Of a stretch of DNA of 64,000 nt, positions 43,583-53,144 are shown piece after piece; the first letter of the stretch is position 1; each line of letters starts with the position of its first letter. Origin of the DNA: Parvivirga hydrogeniphila (lineage in GTDB: Bacteria > Actinomycetota > Coriobacteriia > Anaerosomatales > Anaerosomataceae). The translations under genes were made by a program, and so were the position numbers. The stretch covers positions 311,501 to 375,500 of the forward strand of contig NZ_JAMCCO010000002.1 in assembly GCF_023371205.1 (NCBI RefSeq), in the 5' to 3' direction. The notes beneath the pieces are model-generated. The model did no database searches. It worked only from the letters and a program-made list of their open reading frames with translations, and was not told the origin of the DNA.

Positions 43583-44884
43583 TCACGCTTCCTGGTCGCC
43601 TGTAGCCGGCGCCTCCTCACGAGAGCCAGCGAGCAACTCCCGTTCCAAGAGCGCTCGGCGCCTGAGCGAGACCGACGAGACCGCACTTGCCGCAGCAACG
43701 AAGAAGGCGATGAGCGCCGCCCCGACGTACGGCGCGCGGTTGCTTGCGTCCACGTCTCCCTGCGGTCCGAATGGACGCTCGGCGTCAGCGGGCTCCACAC
43801 GCCAGATCTGGATCCTCCGGTTGCCGGTGTCTGCGACGTACAGCCGTGTGCCGTCGGAGGAGAACGCGACGTCGTTCGGATACTGGAGACGGCCGGCCGT
43901 CACGCCGGCCTCTCCGACCCTGCCGACCTCGGTGCCCGAGGCGTCCCACATGACGATCGCCTGGCCGAGCGTGTCCACGCCCGCCACCACGGCCTTCGAG
44001 CCGTCCGCCGCTGGCACAGCGGTGAGACCTCTCACGAGCCCTGACAGGCTCACGACGCGCTTGAACGCGCCTGCGCGGTCGAAGACGACGACCCGCATGT
44101 TGTTGCTGTCCGACACCCAGATCTCGTCGCCGACGACCGCGACGTCGTTCGGGAAGTCCAACGCGACCGCGACTCCCGTGGACTCCATCGCCGAGCGCTC
44201 GCCCCCGATCTCGGCTTCGATGACGCCGCGTGCGTCCATCACGAGCACCCGATGGCGCGAGGCCACGTCCGTCACGTACACGGCGCCGGACGGGTCCGTC
44301 TCGACCCCGAGCGGCGCGAACGCCAGCGGCGGCGCAGTCGCCTCGCGAGCGCTTGCCGGCGCTGTCGCGGCAGCCGCCGCCTTCTCGCGAGGCTCGACCT
44401 TGCGCAGCGTGCCGCTCGCCGGCTCGAAGCGGTAGAGCGCATCGGCCTTGCGATCCGTGATGTAGACCGCGCCGCGCTCGCTGTCGCACGCCACGTACGC
44501 TGGGGCGATGAGCGTCCCGCTGCCGATGACGCTTTCCGGCACGCCTCGCTCGTCGAAGACCCGCACCACGCCGGCGACGGAATCGGCGACGTACACGCGC
44601 GACCCGCACACCGCCACGCTCACGGGGCGCCCGAGCGGCTCATCGCCTGGCGTCGGGAACGCGGCCTCGTAGTAGAGGCGCAGCCCCGCGATCTCGTCGG
44701 GCGCGCCGGGGACCGCTTTGAGCGGTTCGGGCATCAGGGCGAGCGAGAGCGCGCCTGCTGCAGCGCACGTCACTGCGACGCCGGCAAGGACGAGGGGGGT
44801 CCGCGCGGCCCTGTCCGCCCAGACCTGCTGCACGCGTCCGAGGACGCCGGCCACGGAGCGCGCTTTGGCCCACGGACGCGTCAC
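43583..44884 (-). CDS. Membrane-anchored NHL-repeat protein
   Basis: 433 residues, GTG start one base after the lipoprotein stop. An N-terminal helix (LVLAGVAVTCAAAGALSLAL) precedes an extracytoplasmic NHL beta-propeller with repeats such as PVSVAVCGSRVYVADSVAGVVRVF (in pieces), FPNDVAVVGDEIWVSDSNNMRVVVF and YPNDVAFSSDGTRLYVADTGNRRIQIW. A second helix near residue 395 and a short cytoplasmic tail follow. NHL propellers generally serve as binding scaffolds. A related NHL gene ends the 53-60 kb cytochrome operon, suggesting a role tied to these electron-transfer complexes. Confidence 0.85.
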   Translation of the reverse strand: MTRPWAKARSVAGVLGRVQQVWADRAARTPLVLAGVAVTCAAAGALSLALMPEPLKAVPGAPDEIAGLRLYYEAAFPTPGDEPLGRPVSVAVCGSRVYVADSVAGVVRVFDERGVPESVIGSGTLIAPAYVACDSERGAVYITDRKADALYRFEPASGTLRKVEPREKAAAAATAPASAREATAPPLAFAPLGVETDPSGAVYVTDVASRHRVLVMDARGVIEAEIGGERSAMESTGVAVALDFPNDVAVVGDEIWVSDSNNMRVVVFDRAGAFKRVVSLSGLVRGLTAVPAADGSKAVVAGVDTLGQAIVMWDASGTEVGRVGEAGVTAGRLQYPNDVAFSSDGTRLYVADTGNRRIQIWRVEPADAERPFGPQGDVDASNRAPYVGAALIAFFVAAASAVSSVSLRRRALLERELLAGSREEAPATGDQEA

Positions 44885-44885
44885 G

Positions 44886-45728
44886 CTAGCTGCCGATGAT
44901 CCCGCCGACTTTCAGCACCGCCGGCTTGAGGTCGAGCGGCTTGCCGGTCTTCACGTGCATCTCGATCGTCACCAGCAACGACCCGTCCACGAACGCGGCG
45001 GCCGCGAAGCCGGAGCGCGTACCGAACCTGCCGCTCTTGCCGGCGATCGTCACGGTGGCGAAGTTGTCGGGGTAGGTCTGCTTGAATGCGTCGAGGCCGG
45101 CGGCGGCGCGCTTCGCATCCACCATCTGCTCCACCGAGATGACCATCAGGTCCGCAGTGCCCGAAAGCGGGATGTAGTTGCGGGTGATCGACGCAGGATC
45201 GGCGGTGAGGCCCTGCGCGGTGTAGCCCTCGATCTCGTCTGGCACGTACTTCAGCAGGTTGGCGACCGGACCGACAGGCTCCTCCCCGTCCGACGGAGGC
45301 GTACCTCCCCCGCCGGCCGTCGAGGTCCCGGACTGCGAGCCGTCCGCCGACGGGCTCCCGCCACCTGAGATCTCGTCGAGCTGCTGCTTGGCCTTGCCCC
45401 CCGCGTACGTCGGATCCTTCGCGACGATCGCAGCGAGCTTCGCGCGCGCGGCATTCGTGTCGCCTTGCGCGAGCGCTTGCTGCGCCGCTTCCCACAGCCC
45501 AGCGAGCCCCTGATGGCGCTCGCAGGTGATCACCTTGGTCGTGACGGAGTACTTCGAGACGTCCTTGACCGGCACTTCGATCTCTTTGGTGTTGTCCTCG
45601 ATGACCTCGCCTGCCGTGCACAGCACCACTTCGCCGGTGCGGACGGTCACCATCTTCCTCGCACAGCCCGTACCAGGAAGGGCGATGAGGAGAAGCAGAG
45701 CCACCACCACACGCACGGAACGCTTCAC
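44886..45728 (-). CDS. Putative lipoprotein of unknown function
   Basis: 280 residues from a GTG at 45728 overlapping the upstream stop (GTGA). The N terminus MKRSVRVVVALLLLIALPGTGC looks like a lipoprotein signal, though the lipobox is weak (no Leu/Val at -3). A short TPR-like helical stretch (LWEAAQQALAQGDTNAARAKLAAIVAKDP, in pieces) is followed by a Gly/Ser/Pro-rich linker. A C-terminal domain of about 110 residues was not recognised. It lies between a membrane protein and an NHL protein in the formate dehydrogenase operon. Confidence 0.7.
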   Translation of the reverse strand: MKRSVRVVVALLLLIALPGTGCARKMVTVRTGEVVLCTAGEVIEDNTKEIEVPVKDVSKYSVTTKVITCERHQGLAGLWEAAQQALAQGDTNAARAKLAAIVAKDPTYAGGKAKQQLDEISGGGSPSADGSQSGTSTAGGGGTPPSDGEEPVGPVANLLKYVPDEIEGYTAQGLTADPASITRNYIPLSGTADLMVISVEQMVDAKRAAAGLDAFKQTYPDNFATVTIAGKSGRFGTRSGFAAAAFVDGSLLVTIEMHVKTGKPLDLKPAVLKVGGIIGS

Positions 45729-47182
45729 GAGACCTCACCTCTTCGTTGCGATGCCGGTCGCTCTGCCAACAGTAGCGCGATGGCGAGCGCGACGCCACCC
45801 ACGGCCACGAGCATGCCGGGCGCGAAAAGCGGCCGGAAAGCGATCGTGGCGAACTCGCTCCCGTAGTCCACCTGGATCTCCCACGGTATCGCAGACGAGA
45901 GCGTGTGGAGCGGGGTGGACCAGACGAACGGCCATGCCGCCAGCCCTGCCGCGAGAGGAGTCCACGCGCGCGGGCGGCGGTCGTGGCTGCGCGCGACGGC
46001 GAGCGCCGCAACCGCGAGACCCACGGCGAGCCAGCCGCCGACGGTCTCCAGACCGAGCAGCGTGAACGACGCCTGGAACCGCGAGCTGTCCGCGCGTGTC
46101 GCAACGACCGACGCTTCGAGCGCGGGAAGCGCGAGCGAGACCAAGGACGCGATGAGCGCCACGACGGCTGCGAGCGACGCCCGGCGCGAGCCGGCGCCAC
46201 GCGACGAGCTCTGCGCGCCATCCGACACGAGCGCAGCGCCTGCGAGGACCGCCACAGCGCCTGCAACGGCCGGCCCGAGCAGTATCGGCTGGATGCCGAA
46301 CGGTTTGACGGTCTGTTCCACGACGGTGAACGCCGTCAGAAGAACGGCCGGCGTGAACCACGAAGCCGCCACGAGCGGGACCCCGCCGTGTCGAAGCGCG
46401 AACGACGCGCTGAGAGCGAGCGCCGCTGACGCTGCGACGATGAGCCACCACAGCAGCTGTCCCACCGCGTGGCCAAGAGCGGCCGCCTGCCACCGCGAGA
46501 CGGCGAGTGCCACGGCCGCCGCCAGCCCTCCTGCGGCGGCGCTCGCTGCCGCAGCCATCAACCGCCCCTCGCGCCTCGCGCGATCAAGCAGGCGCCACAG
46601 CGCCGCCCAGAGCACGCCTGCGGCGACGATGGCCGCTTCTTCTGCCCGGTACCGCACGAACAGCGAGAACGAGCTCGGGCGCTCCCAGTTCGCCACGACG
46701 CCGGCCACACCGGCAGCGGCCACGATCGCCCCCGCGACGCGGGCCAGAACCGAATCGCCTGGCCGCAGCGATGCGACCGCAAGCAGCAGGCCCCACCCGG
46801 CTGTGATGAGGAACAGCACCTCGCTCCCAGATGGGGCGTCGCTGTAGCGGTTGGAGGCGACGAGAAGCGGCGCGGCCGCGAACCCGACAGCGCCGAGGAA
46901 GAACGCCACGGTGGCGTCTTTTCGCGAGGCGGCGGTGCCACGCCGAAGGCTCGTGGAGGCAAGAAGCCCGACACCCGCCCCTGACGCCGTTGCAACAGCC
47001 ACCGCAACAGGCGCCAGCGTCCGCACCGCTGCTGTCGTGAGCGCGAACCACGCCGCCAGCGCGATTGCGAGCGCAAGGCCGAAGAGCAGGCCCGGCGAGA
47101 AGGAGGGGCCGGTCGCCCGGCCCCTCCCGTCGCTTCGGCCGCCATCAGGCTGGCCTGTGCGTGTCGCTACTTGTTGTGGCAT
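45725..47182 (-). CDS. Polytopic membrane protein of unknown function
   Basis: About 485 residues from the ATG at 47182; an alternative start is at 47191. It overlaps the cytochrome gene end by 16 bp. Twelve or so hydrophobic helices rich in Ala, Leu and Val, with few polar motifs. Conserved-looking spots include VANWERPSSFSLFVRYRAEE and WSTPLHTLSSAIPWEIQVDYGSEF (in pieces). No transporter or enzyme signature is evident. Its place after a multihaem cytochrome suggests a membrane part of the same respiratory complex, but that is inference. Confidence 0.7.
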   Translation of the reverse strand: MPQQVATRTGQPDGGRSDGRGRATGPSFSPGLLFGLALAIALAAWFALTTAAVRTLAPVAVAVATASGAGVGLLASTSLRRGTAASRKDATVAFFLGAVGFAAAPLLVASNRYSDAPSGSEVLFLITAGWGLLLAVASLRPGDSVLARVAGAIVAAAGVAGVVANWERPSSFSLFVRYRAEEAAIVAAGVLWAALWRLLDRARREGRLMAAAASAAAGGLAAAVALAVSRWQAAALGHAVGQLLWWLIVAASAALALSASFALRHGGVPLVAASWFTPAVLLTAFTVVEQTVKPFGIQPILLGPAVAGAVAVLAGAALVSDGAQSSSRGAGSRRASLAAVVALIASLVSLALPALEASVVATRADSSRFQASFTLLGLETVGGWLAVGLAVAALAVARSHDRRPRAWTPLAAGLAAWPFVWSTPLHTLSSAIPWEIQVDYGSEFATIAFRPLFAPGMLVAVGGVALAIALLLAERPASQRRGEVS

Positions 47183-48327
47183 GCCTCGCACACGTAGCGG
47201 TTGTTGCCGCGCAGCAGCGCGTTGCCGTCCTCAGGCGGGACACCGTTGGTGCCGGTGTCCGGCTGCGGGTCGAGCGGGTTCGCGATGCTCGCGTACCCCG
47301 TCATCACCGCGGACGAGCCGTGGGCGACGTGGCAGGTCAGGCAGTCCATCCAGTCCGTGGCGTCGTTGCTGGTCGCGTCGGTCCACCCGTCGTGCGCCAG
47401 GGGCAGCGGGTTGGTCGTCACGATGATCGACCGGTAGCCGGCGAAGTTCGACAGCGGGACGTTCACGGGGTGGCGGTACCGCATGACGTAACCGAAGCCG
47501 TCAGCGGCGTCGTAGGTGCTCTCAGCGCTCGTGTACTGCGTGTGGCACGCGGCGCACCACGCACTGATGCCCTTGCTCGTGTCCGCACCTGGCGCCTTGG
47601 CGTACCGAGGCGTCGTGTAGTCCGGCTTGTAGGTCGCCACCTGCGAAGCGCCTGGCTCGTGCAGCAACCAGCCGATTCCAGGATAGCCCTCCTCAGCCGA
47701 TACGACGTACGGCTGCGGAGTCGGGTTCTGCGGATCGACGCTGCCGTCGTAGCCGCCGACCGTCACGCCGTTGACGGTGTCCTTGAGCAAGCGGTAGTTC
47801 GACGAGCCGTGCACGTCGTGGCAGACCGTGCAGGAGATCTGCACCTGCGTGCCGCCGACAGAGATGATGCCGTCGCGGCCGGTGGTGCCACCGCCGTAGG
47901 CGACCCACGTCGTCCCGTTGGGGTAGTGGATCGTCGGGAACACGGCCGGGTCGAAGCCGCCGCCGTTCAGAGGCTCCCCGAACGTGTTGTACGTCCGGTC
48001 GGAGCCGGTGTCGGCGCCGTCGTCGGCCTCGAAGATGCCGTCGTACACGTTGGTGTCAGCACCGAGCATCGCCGAGCCGTGGCAGGTGTAGCAGAACTCG
48101 TCGATCGTCGTCGCCGTGCCGAGAAGCAGGGCGGACTGGTTCTGCGAGTTCAGATCGACCCACGTGATCGGGCTGGCCGCGGTGTGGGCCCGGTGGCAGC
48201 CTGCGCACGCATCGGTGCTCATGGTGTAGCTGCCGTGGACCGAGTAGTTCGCGAATGCGACGCCGGGCGCGAGGAGCAGGCCGGCTGCAACCGCGACAGC
48301 GAGGATCGCAAGCGCATGTCGCTTCAC
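47167..48327 (-). CDS. Hexahaem c-type cytochrome
   Basis: 386 residues from the GTG at 48327, which has AGGAGG ten bases upstream; the GTG at 48336 is too close to that site. A signal peptide (KRHALAILAVAVAAGLLLAPGVAFA, in pieces) precedes six CxxCH motifs (CAGCH, CYTCH, CTVCH, CAACH, CLTCH, CEACH), several followed by xxHG typical of cytochrome c3/554-like folds. As third gene after formate dehydrogenase alpha and beta it probably accepts electrons from the beta subunit or passes them outward. Confidence 0.88.
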   Translation of the reverse strand: MKRHALAILAVAVAAGLLLAPGVAFANYSVHGSYTMSTDACAGCHRAHTAASPITWVDLNSQNQSALLLGTATTIDEFCYTCHGSAMLGADTNVYDGIFEADDGADTGSDRTYNTFGEPLNGGGFDPAVFPTIHYPNGTTWVAYGGGTTGRDGIISVGGTQVQISCTVCHDVHGSSNYRLLKDTVNGVTVGGYDGSVDPQNPTPQPYVVSAEEGYPGIGWLLHEPGASQVATYKPDYTTPRYAKAPGADTSKGISAWCAACHTQYTSAESTYDAADGFGYVMRYRHPVNVPLSNFAGYRSIIVTTNPLPLAHDGWTDATSNDATDWMDCLTCHVAHGSSAVMTGYASIANPLDPQPDTGTNGVPPEDGNALLRGNNRYVCEACHNK

Positions 48328-48332
48328 AGTCT

Positions 48333-49187
48333 TCACACCTCCTCTTCGACGCCTGCTGCCAGCGCCTGCCGGCGAGCGATGACGGCCGCGAGGCCGCCCG
48401 CCAGCAGAGTAGGCACGAGCGCCGCTTTAGCGAACGGACCGGAGACCAAGGACGAGATGAGCGGGGTCACATGGTCTTCCACGTACGGATCTGCCTTCGG
48501 CGGAACGAGCAGGACCTTCCGGCTCGCCCAGAACATGCTACCGTCTCCGACCGCGGAGATGAAGCCGTTGGCCGGATCGTTGATGTAAGCGATGATGTTG
48601 TCGCGCGTGTCCCACATCATGGCGCGCGCCGGGCAGGTGAACACGCAGCTCGGCTGGTGCGCTTTCTCGGGCACAGCGGCGATCTCCTCTGCAGTCGCCT
48701 TGGTCGGCAACGGCGGTCCGTAGGAGGGGATGAGGCTCTCGCCTGCGCCCGCACGGCCGTAGCACAGCGTGCACTTCCACGCCTTGGCCGTCGAGTACAG
48801 GTCGGATCCGACGCCGATCTTCGGATAGCCGCCGCGGCCGCAGTCGATCTGGCACTGGTAGATGCACTTCACGCCGTTAGCGTTCGTGCCGCCCGGATTA
48901 CACTTCTCCGGATCGATGGCCACAGCGCCGTTCGGCATCTTCTTGATGGCGCCGAACGGGCAGCGCTTCTCGCACGGCGGGTTGGAGCAGTGCCAGCAGC
49001 TGAACCGCATGAACGGCCCCATGTCGACGCGCTTCTGGGACTTGATGATGACCCGCTGGTCCGGAGCGGTCTTGTGGACGCCCGGGTTGAGGGCCTTCAT
49101 CTTCCAGGTGCGCTTGCAGGAGATCACGCATCCGTTGCACCGCATGCACTTATCGACGTCCTGCAGGATTGCCATCACATTACCCAT
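48333..49187 (-). CDS. Formate dehydrogenase iron-sulfur subunit (beta)
   Basis: 284 residues; the ATG at 49187 has an ideal GGAGGTGAT. Ferredoxin-type cysteine clusters are CMRCNGCVISC, CSNPPCEKRCP, CIYQCQIDC, CTLCYGR and CVFTCPARA, enough for four [4Fe-4S] centres as in FdnH/DmsB-type subunits. A C-terminal transmembrane anchor (FAKAALVPTLLAGGLAAVIA) precedes RRQ. It relays electrons from the catalytic subunit to the membrane or to the next cytochrome. No separate cytochrome b gamma subunit follows. Confidence 0.92.
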   Translation of the reverse strand: MGNVMAILQDVDKCMRCNGCVISCKRTWKMKALNPGVHKTAPDQRVIIKSQKRVDMGPFMRFSCWHCSNPPCEKRCPFGAIKKMPNGAVAIDPEKCNPGGTNANGVKCIYQCQIDCGRGGYPKIGVGSDLYSTAKAWKCTLCYGRAGAGESLIPSYGPPLPTKATAEEIAAVPEKAHQPSCVFTCPARAMMWDTRDNIIAYINDPANGFISAVGDGSMFWASRKVLLVPPKADPYVEDHVTPLISSLVSGPFAKAALVPTLLAGGLAAVIARRQALAAGVEEEV

Positions 49188-49201
49188 TGCTCATCACCTC
49201 C

Positions 49202-52200
49202 TTAAGCCTTCTCGATCCTGCACAGGCAGACCTTGTACTCTGGGATCTTCGTGTTCGCGTCCCATGAGTCGATGCACAGGTCGTTCGCACGCGATCCGGT
49301 GCCGAGGCCGCGATCGCCCCAGTGCCACGGGATGGCCACGACGCCGGGAGCCACACGCTGGTTCGCCAGCGTGCCGACACCGACGCGCGCCTTGAAGCCC
49401 TTGGCCCAGCCGGAAACCGTCGTCCGGCCTTCCTCGTCTCCCGTGCTGTTGGACCGTGCCGTGATGACGTTGACATAGTCGCCGTCCTTGATGCCGTACT
49501 TCAAGGCATCGACCGAGTTAAGCTCGATCCACGGCTCGGGCTCCATCTCCACGTTCCACGGGTTGTTGCGGGTGATCGGGCCGCCCTGGAAGTGCTCGAC
49601 GCACCGGATGGTCGTGAGCACCAGCGGGTACTGGTCGACCGTACCGACCGGGGTGGTGACCCCGACCGTGCTGAGCAAAGAACTGCCGTTCGCGGTGTTC
49701 TTGCCCCAGCGGGCGACCAGGTCAGGCCGCGGCGACTCGTACGGCTCGGTGTAGGCCGGGAAGCGGCCGGGCAAGATGTGCGGATCGCCGATGCCGGTGT
49801 CCGGCGTGTCTGCCAGTGTGCTGTACTTGCGGTACAGGCCCGACCAGTCCGCAAGCAGGTTCGTGTTGTTCACGAACAGGCGCGCGAGGTAGCCCGGCGC
49901 GACGAAGACGTCTGCCACATCGCCCGAAAGCTCGCCGTTGTTGTAGAAGATCCGGCGGTTCAGGAGCCACGCCCAGCCGTACCGCGGGTACTGGAGCGAG
50001 GTGCCTGCGAGGTCGCCGTTCCGAGACTTCGCACGGTTGGCCTTGCCCCAGCCAGCGCCGACGGAAGGCTGCACATCGTCGGTGTTCGTGTTGTAGCCGG
50101 ACGCAGAACCGTTGCCGGAGTAGATCCACAGCGTGCCTGCGGGGCCGCTTGCAGCGTCGAGCGGAGAAGCCATCTCCTTGAAGATGTTCTCGGCAACGAC
50201 CTCGCTGCCGTACATCAGCACGCCTTCGGCGTCTGGCGCCGACAGGCTCTCGAAGTCGGTCGTGCCATCCCACCCGTACTTGGCGTACAGCACCGTCCAC
50301 GGGTCAGCACCTGCACCGCCGTTGTACAGCGACAGCACGGCGGTCAACGTGGCCCACACCGCCTTGATGTGGTCGAAAGCACCAGCGGCATTGAGCGCCT
50401 TGGCGAAGCGGAGCAGCAGCTCGAGGTCGGACTTGCTGTTGCCCTTCGGAGCACGCGCACGGTCACGCCACTGGATCCAGCGGCCGGAGCTCGTGACGGA
50501 GCCGGCTTCCTCCACGTGCGAACAGGCGGGAAGCAGGTACGTCACGCCGGTCGCCTTGCGCTTGCACTGCGCGGTCTCCGTGGCGAACATGTCGACCACC
50601 ACGAGCAGGTCGAGGTTCTCAAGACCCTGGCGGACAGCGCTCTGGTTCGGCTCCGTGACGGCGGGGTTCTGACCCCAGACCACGGCTGCCTTCACTTCTC
50701 CCGTGATCATCCGGCGGAACGCCTCGATGTGCTGGTAGCCGTTGCCCTTGGGCCAGCATGCGTACAGCGCGTCGAAGTCCGTACCGGTCACGTCGCGGTT
50801 GCCAAACCACTCACGGGTCATGTTGTAGAAGCCGCGCTGCTGCAAGCCGAGCTGCGATGGGTCGTACGGGTCCTTTGCTCCGGTTCCGACGACCCGGTTG
50901 CCGAACAGGCCGTTCGAGTAGTCGGGATAGGCCTGGCCGACGCCAGGGTTGCCCGAATAGCCCGGGATGAGGTCGAACAGCAGACCCATGTCGGTCGAGC
51001 CCTGGACATTGTGGATGCCGCGCAAGGCATTGATACCGCCGCCCGCACGACCCATGTTGCCCATGAGCGTCTGCGCGATCGCGTACGTGCGGATGCCCTG
51101 CGAGCCGGTGGTGAACTGCGTCGCGCCCATGGCGTACATGATGGTCGCCGCGCGGTACCCTGCGGCCGTCGGCGTCGCGGTCGCTGCGCCGAAGTCGATC
51201 GACGCGAAGCGGCTGTTCTCGATCCACGCTTGCGCGACCGCAGCGATGTCGGCCTCGGTGCAGCCGCAGATGTCGGCGACCGTCGCCGCATCGTACGGCG
51301 CCAGGTGTGAGCGCAGCTTCTGGAACACGCAGTCCGTGTCGTCGATGTTCGCAGCGAACTCCGGCATGTTGGAGAACGTCCAGCCGCTCGCGGTCTTGAG
51401 GATCACACGCTTGTAGTCGTCACCAGCAGCGTTCACCTTCGCACGCGAGTCGCAGTACTTGGGCCAGCCGTTCGCAAGCGGCGCCGCATACCAGGTGGTC
51501 CCGCCGTCGCTGCTGTACTCAGCCGTCGCCAGCTCAGCAGAGCTGAGGGTGCGCGACACGCCTGTGTCGTCGATGAACGAGCGGGTGAACGAACCAGAGT
51601 TCGACGCCGTGGTGTTGTGCCAGGCGAAGAAGTTGATCGACTTTTGATCCGTCGGATTCGCATACATCCAGTCGATGATGGCCTTCATCACGCCGTTCAT
51701 GAACGCGATGTTCGTGCCCGGACGGATGCGGACGTAGCGGTCGTGCTTGCGCTGGTCGTTCGGGTTCGACGCATCATGCGGCACGCCCGTGAGGCGCGCG
51801 GTGCGCGTCTGCCGCGGATCGACGACGATCAGCCCCGCGTTGCGCCCGCGGCCGTACGTGTCGAAGCGCGCGTGGTTGACGTGCGCAATGGAGGCCGGGT
51901 GGTTCTCAGCGGGGTTGGCGCCCAGCACCAGGAAGAGCGTGGAGTTGTCGAGGTCGACCCAGTTGTTGGTCATCGCGCCTCGTCCGAATGTGCGGCCAAG
52001 ACCGGCCACAGTGGACGAGTGTCATATACGGGCCTGGTGCTCGACGTTGCTGGTGCCGAAGTTCGCGACGATCTTGCGGTACAGGTAGTTCGCCTCGTTG
52101 CTTATGTGCGACGAGCCGAAGAACATGACCGACTTCGCGTTCGAAGCCGCCGTGCCTCCCGGCGTGACCGCACCGCGGATGGCGACAAGACCGGTGTGGT

Positions 52201-52663
52201 TGACGCCGTCGCCCGCTGCGATCTCGGTCATCGCGTCGTCGAGCGACATCTCGCTCCACGGGCCGTTGCCGATGCGCTTCCACGCGCGCCCGGTGAAGTC
52301 GTAGCCGTCGACCGCCGCCGTGTGCTCCGGGACGCCCAGGCGCCTCGGGTTCGTCACCAGCTGGTAGGAGCCTGCGCCCTTGGCGCACAGGCCGCCTCTG
52401 CTTGTCGGGGAGTTCGCGTCGCCGTAGATGTCGAGCACGGTGCCGTCGGCCGCGACGTCCACCTTCTGGCCGCACTGCGCTGAGCAGTACGGGCAGGTGG
52501 TGGTGTAGGTCGCTGCGACCTCAGCAGCATTGGCTCGAGACGGCGTGAACACGAGATCGGCGCCGGCCGCCCCGACGACAGCCGCTGCGGCGCCGGCCTT
52601 CAGGAAGTCGCGCCGAGTGAGCTCGAACTTCCCTCCAGTGCCTTGTTTGTCGTGTGTAGCCAT
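49202..52663 (-). CDS. fdhA: Selenocysteine-containing formate dehydrogenase, catalytic subunit
   Basis: 1153 residues when the in-frame TGA at 52022-52024 is read as selenocysteine (residue 214). Start at 52663 with GAGAGG upstream. A Tat signal (LTRRDFLK) is followed by the [4Fe-4S] site CPYCSAQCG...C93. Around the TGA the protein reads [30 protein letters not shown], matching the active site of FdnG-type enzymes (QARV-U-HGPTVASL). The rest carries the molybdopterin domains and the C-terminal PRITRNNPW-like and HWGDRGLG regions. It oxidises formate to CO2 outside the membrane using a Mo or W bis-MGD cofactor. Ordinary gene calling would split it in two. Confidence 0.93.
51979..52019 (-). 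promoter_or_regulatory. Bacterial SECIS hairpin directing selenocysteine insertion
   Basis: It begins two bases after the TGA on the minus strand. The lower stem CTCGTCC (52013-52019) pairs with GGACGAG (51979-51985). The upper stem TGTGGCC pairs with GGCCGCA, leaving the apical loop GGTCTT. The GGUCU loop resembles that of E. coli fdhF, which SelB recognises. Confidence 0.85.
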
Positions 52664-53051
52664 ACCCTTACCTCTCCGTTCAGTCGGTACTCCTGCGGGT
52701 CTTCCGCACCGAGTCCTTCGGTCCACACTCGACTACCTCGCCAGCGCCACCTCCTTCCTTCGGCCGTCATCGGGGGGAAACAAAGACCGGCCAGCACGCT
52801 CGCATCGGCGTCTGACCGGTCCTGTCGTCCGTATACGGCCTCCCTTACCCACATCGCGCACACATCGGCCCTCGTGAGGGCCTCCGGCTGCGCTCGTCCC
52901 CTTTCCGATGCGGGAGGCGCCGCGGTTTCCCACGACACCCTGTCGGCCCGAAGTCCGTGGCTTTCGCTGTAGGCGCTTGGGGCTCGGAGACGTCAACGGC
53001 CTTCTTCTGTTGCGTTCGACAGCGCCTGCCGGGGCCCCTGTCGAACGAGAG
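52664..53051 (-). promoter_or_regulatory. Long 5' leader of the formate dehydrogenase operon
   Basis: About 390 nt lie between the operator and the start codon with no convincing gene. It contains a 10-bp perfect hairpin, CGTTCGACAG...CTGTCGAACG (53013-53047), directly after the operator, and a GGCCCTC/GAGGGCC hairpin at 52871-52886. Between them is a GC-rich stretch with GCGAAAGCC and GGGAAACC segments that could be structured RNA. No T-run terminator is seen. Confidence 0.5.
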
Positions 53052-53071
53052 CTTGTAACTGTGATTACAAG
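53052..53071. promoter_or_regulatory. CTTGTAA-N6-TTACAAG operator, formate dehydrogenase operon
   Basis: A perfect 7-6-7 palindrome, CTTGTAA-CTGTGA-TTACAAG, 13-32 bp downstream of the -10 box. The half-site and spacing fit CRP/FNR-superfamily operators (TGTAA-N6-TTACA). Its location downstream of the promoter implies repression. A related site is at 60440-60459. Confidence 0.75.
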
Positions 53072-53083
53072 ACTCCGCCTACA

Positions 53084-53122
53084 AGGCTACCGCCGACAAT
53101 GCGCGGTGTCAACAACTTGTTG
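53084..53122 (-). promoter_or_regulatory. Promoter of the formate dehydrogenase operon
   Basis: On the minus strand TTGACA (53107-53112), a 17-bp spacer and TAGCCT (53084-53089). A second small palindrome, CAACAA-C-TTGTTG (53110-53122), overlaps the -35, so another regulator may act here. The promoter begins just after the stop of the upstream NHL gene (53145). Confidence 0.65.
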
Positions 53123-53144
53123 TCGAGAATCCTGGATCCGCGGC

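Noticed and set aside
52009-52024. Frameshift or nonsense mutation splitting the molybdopterin oxidoreductase gene.
   Set aside because: The TGA is exactly where FdnG-type enzymes have selenocysteine, the frame is unchanged, both halves are intact and a SECIS-like hairpin follows.
52880-52970. Cyclic di-GMP (GEMM) riboswitch in the formate dehydrogenase leader, suggested by a GCGAAAGCCACGG segment.
   Set aside because: The flanking conserved parts (GGGACGCAAAGCC in full, the GGCAAACC side and the closing GGTAGC..GGGTTACC) could not be found in the right order.
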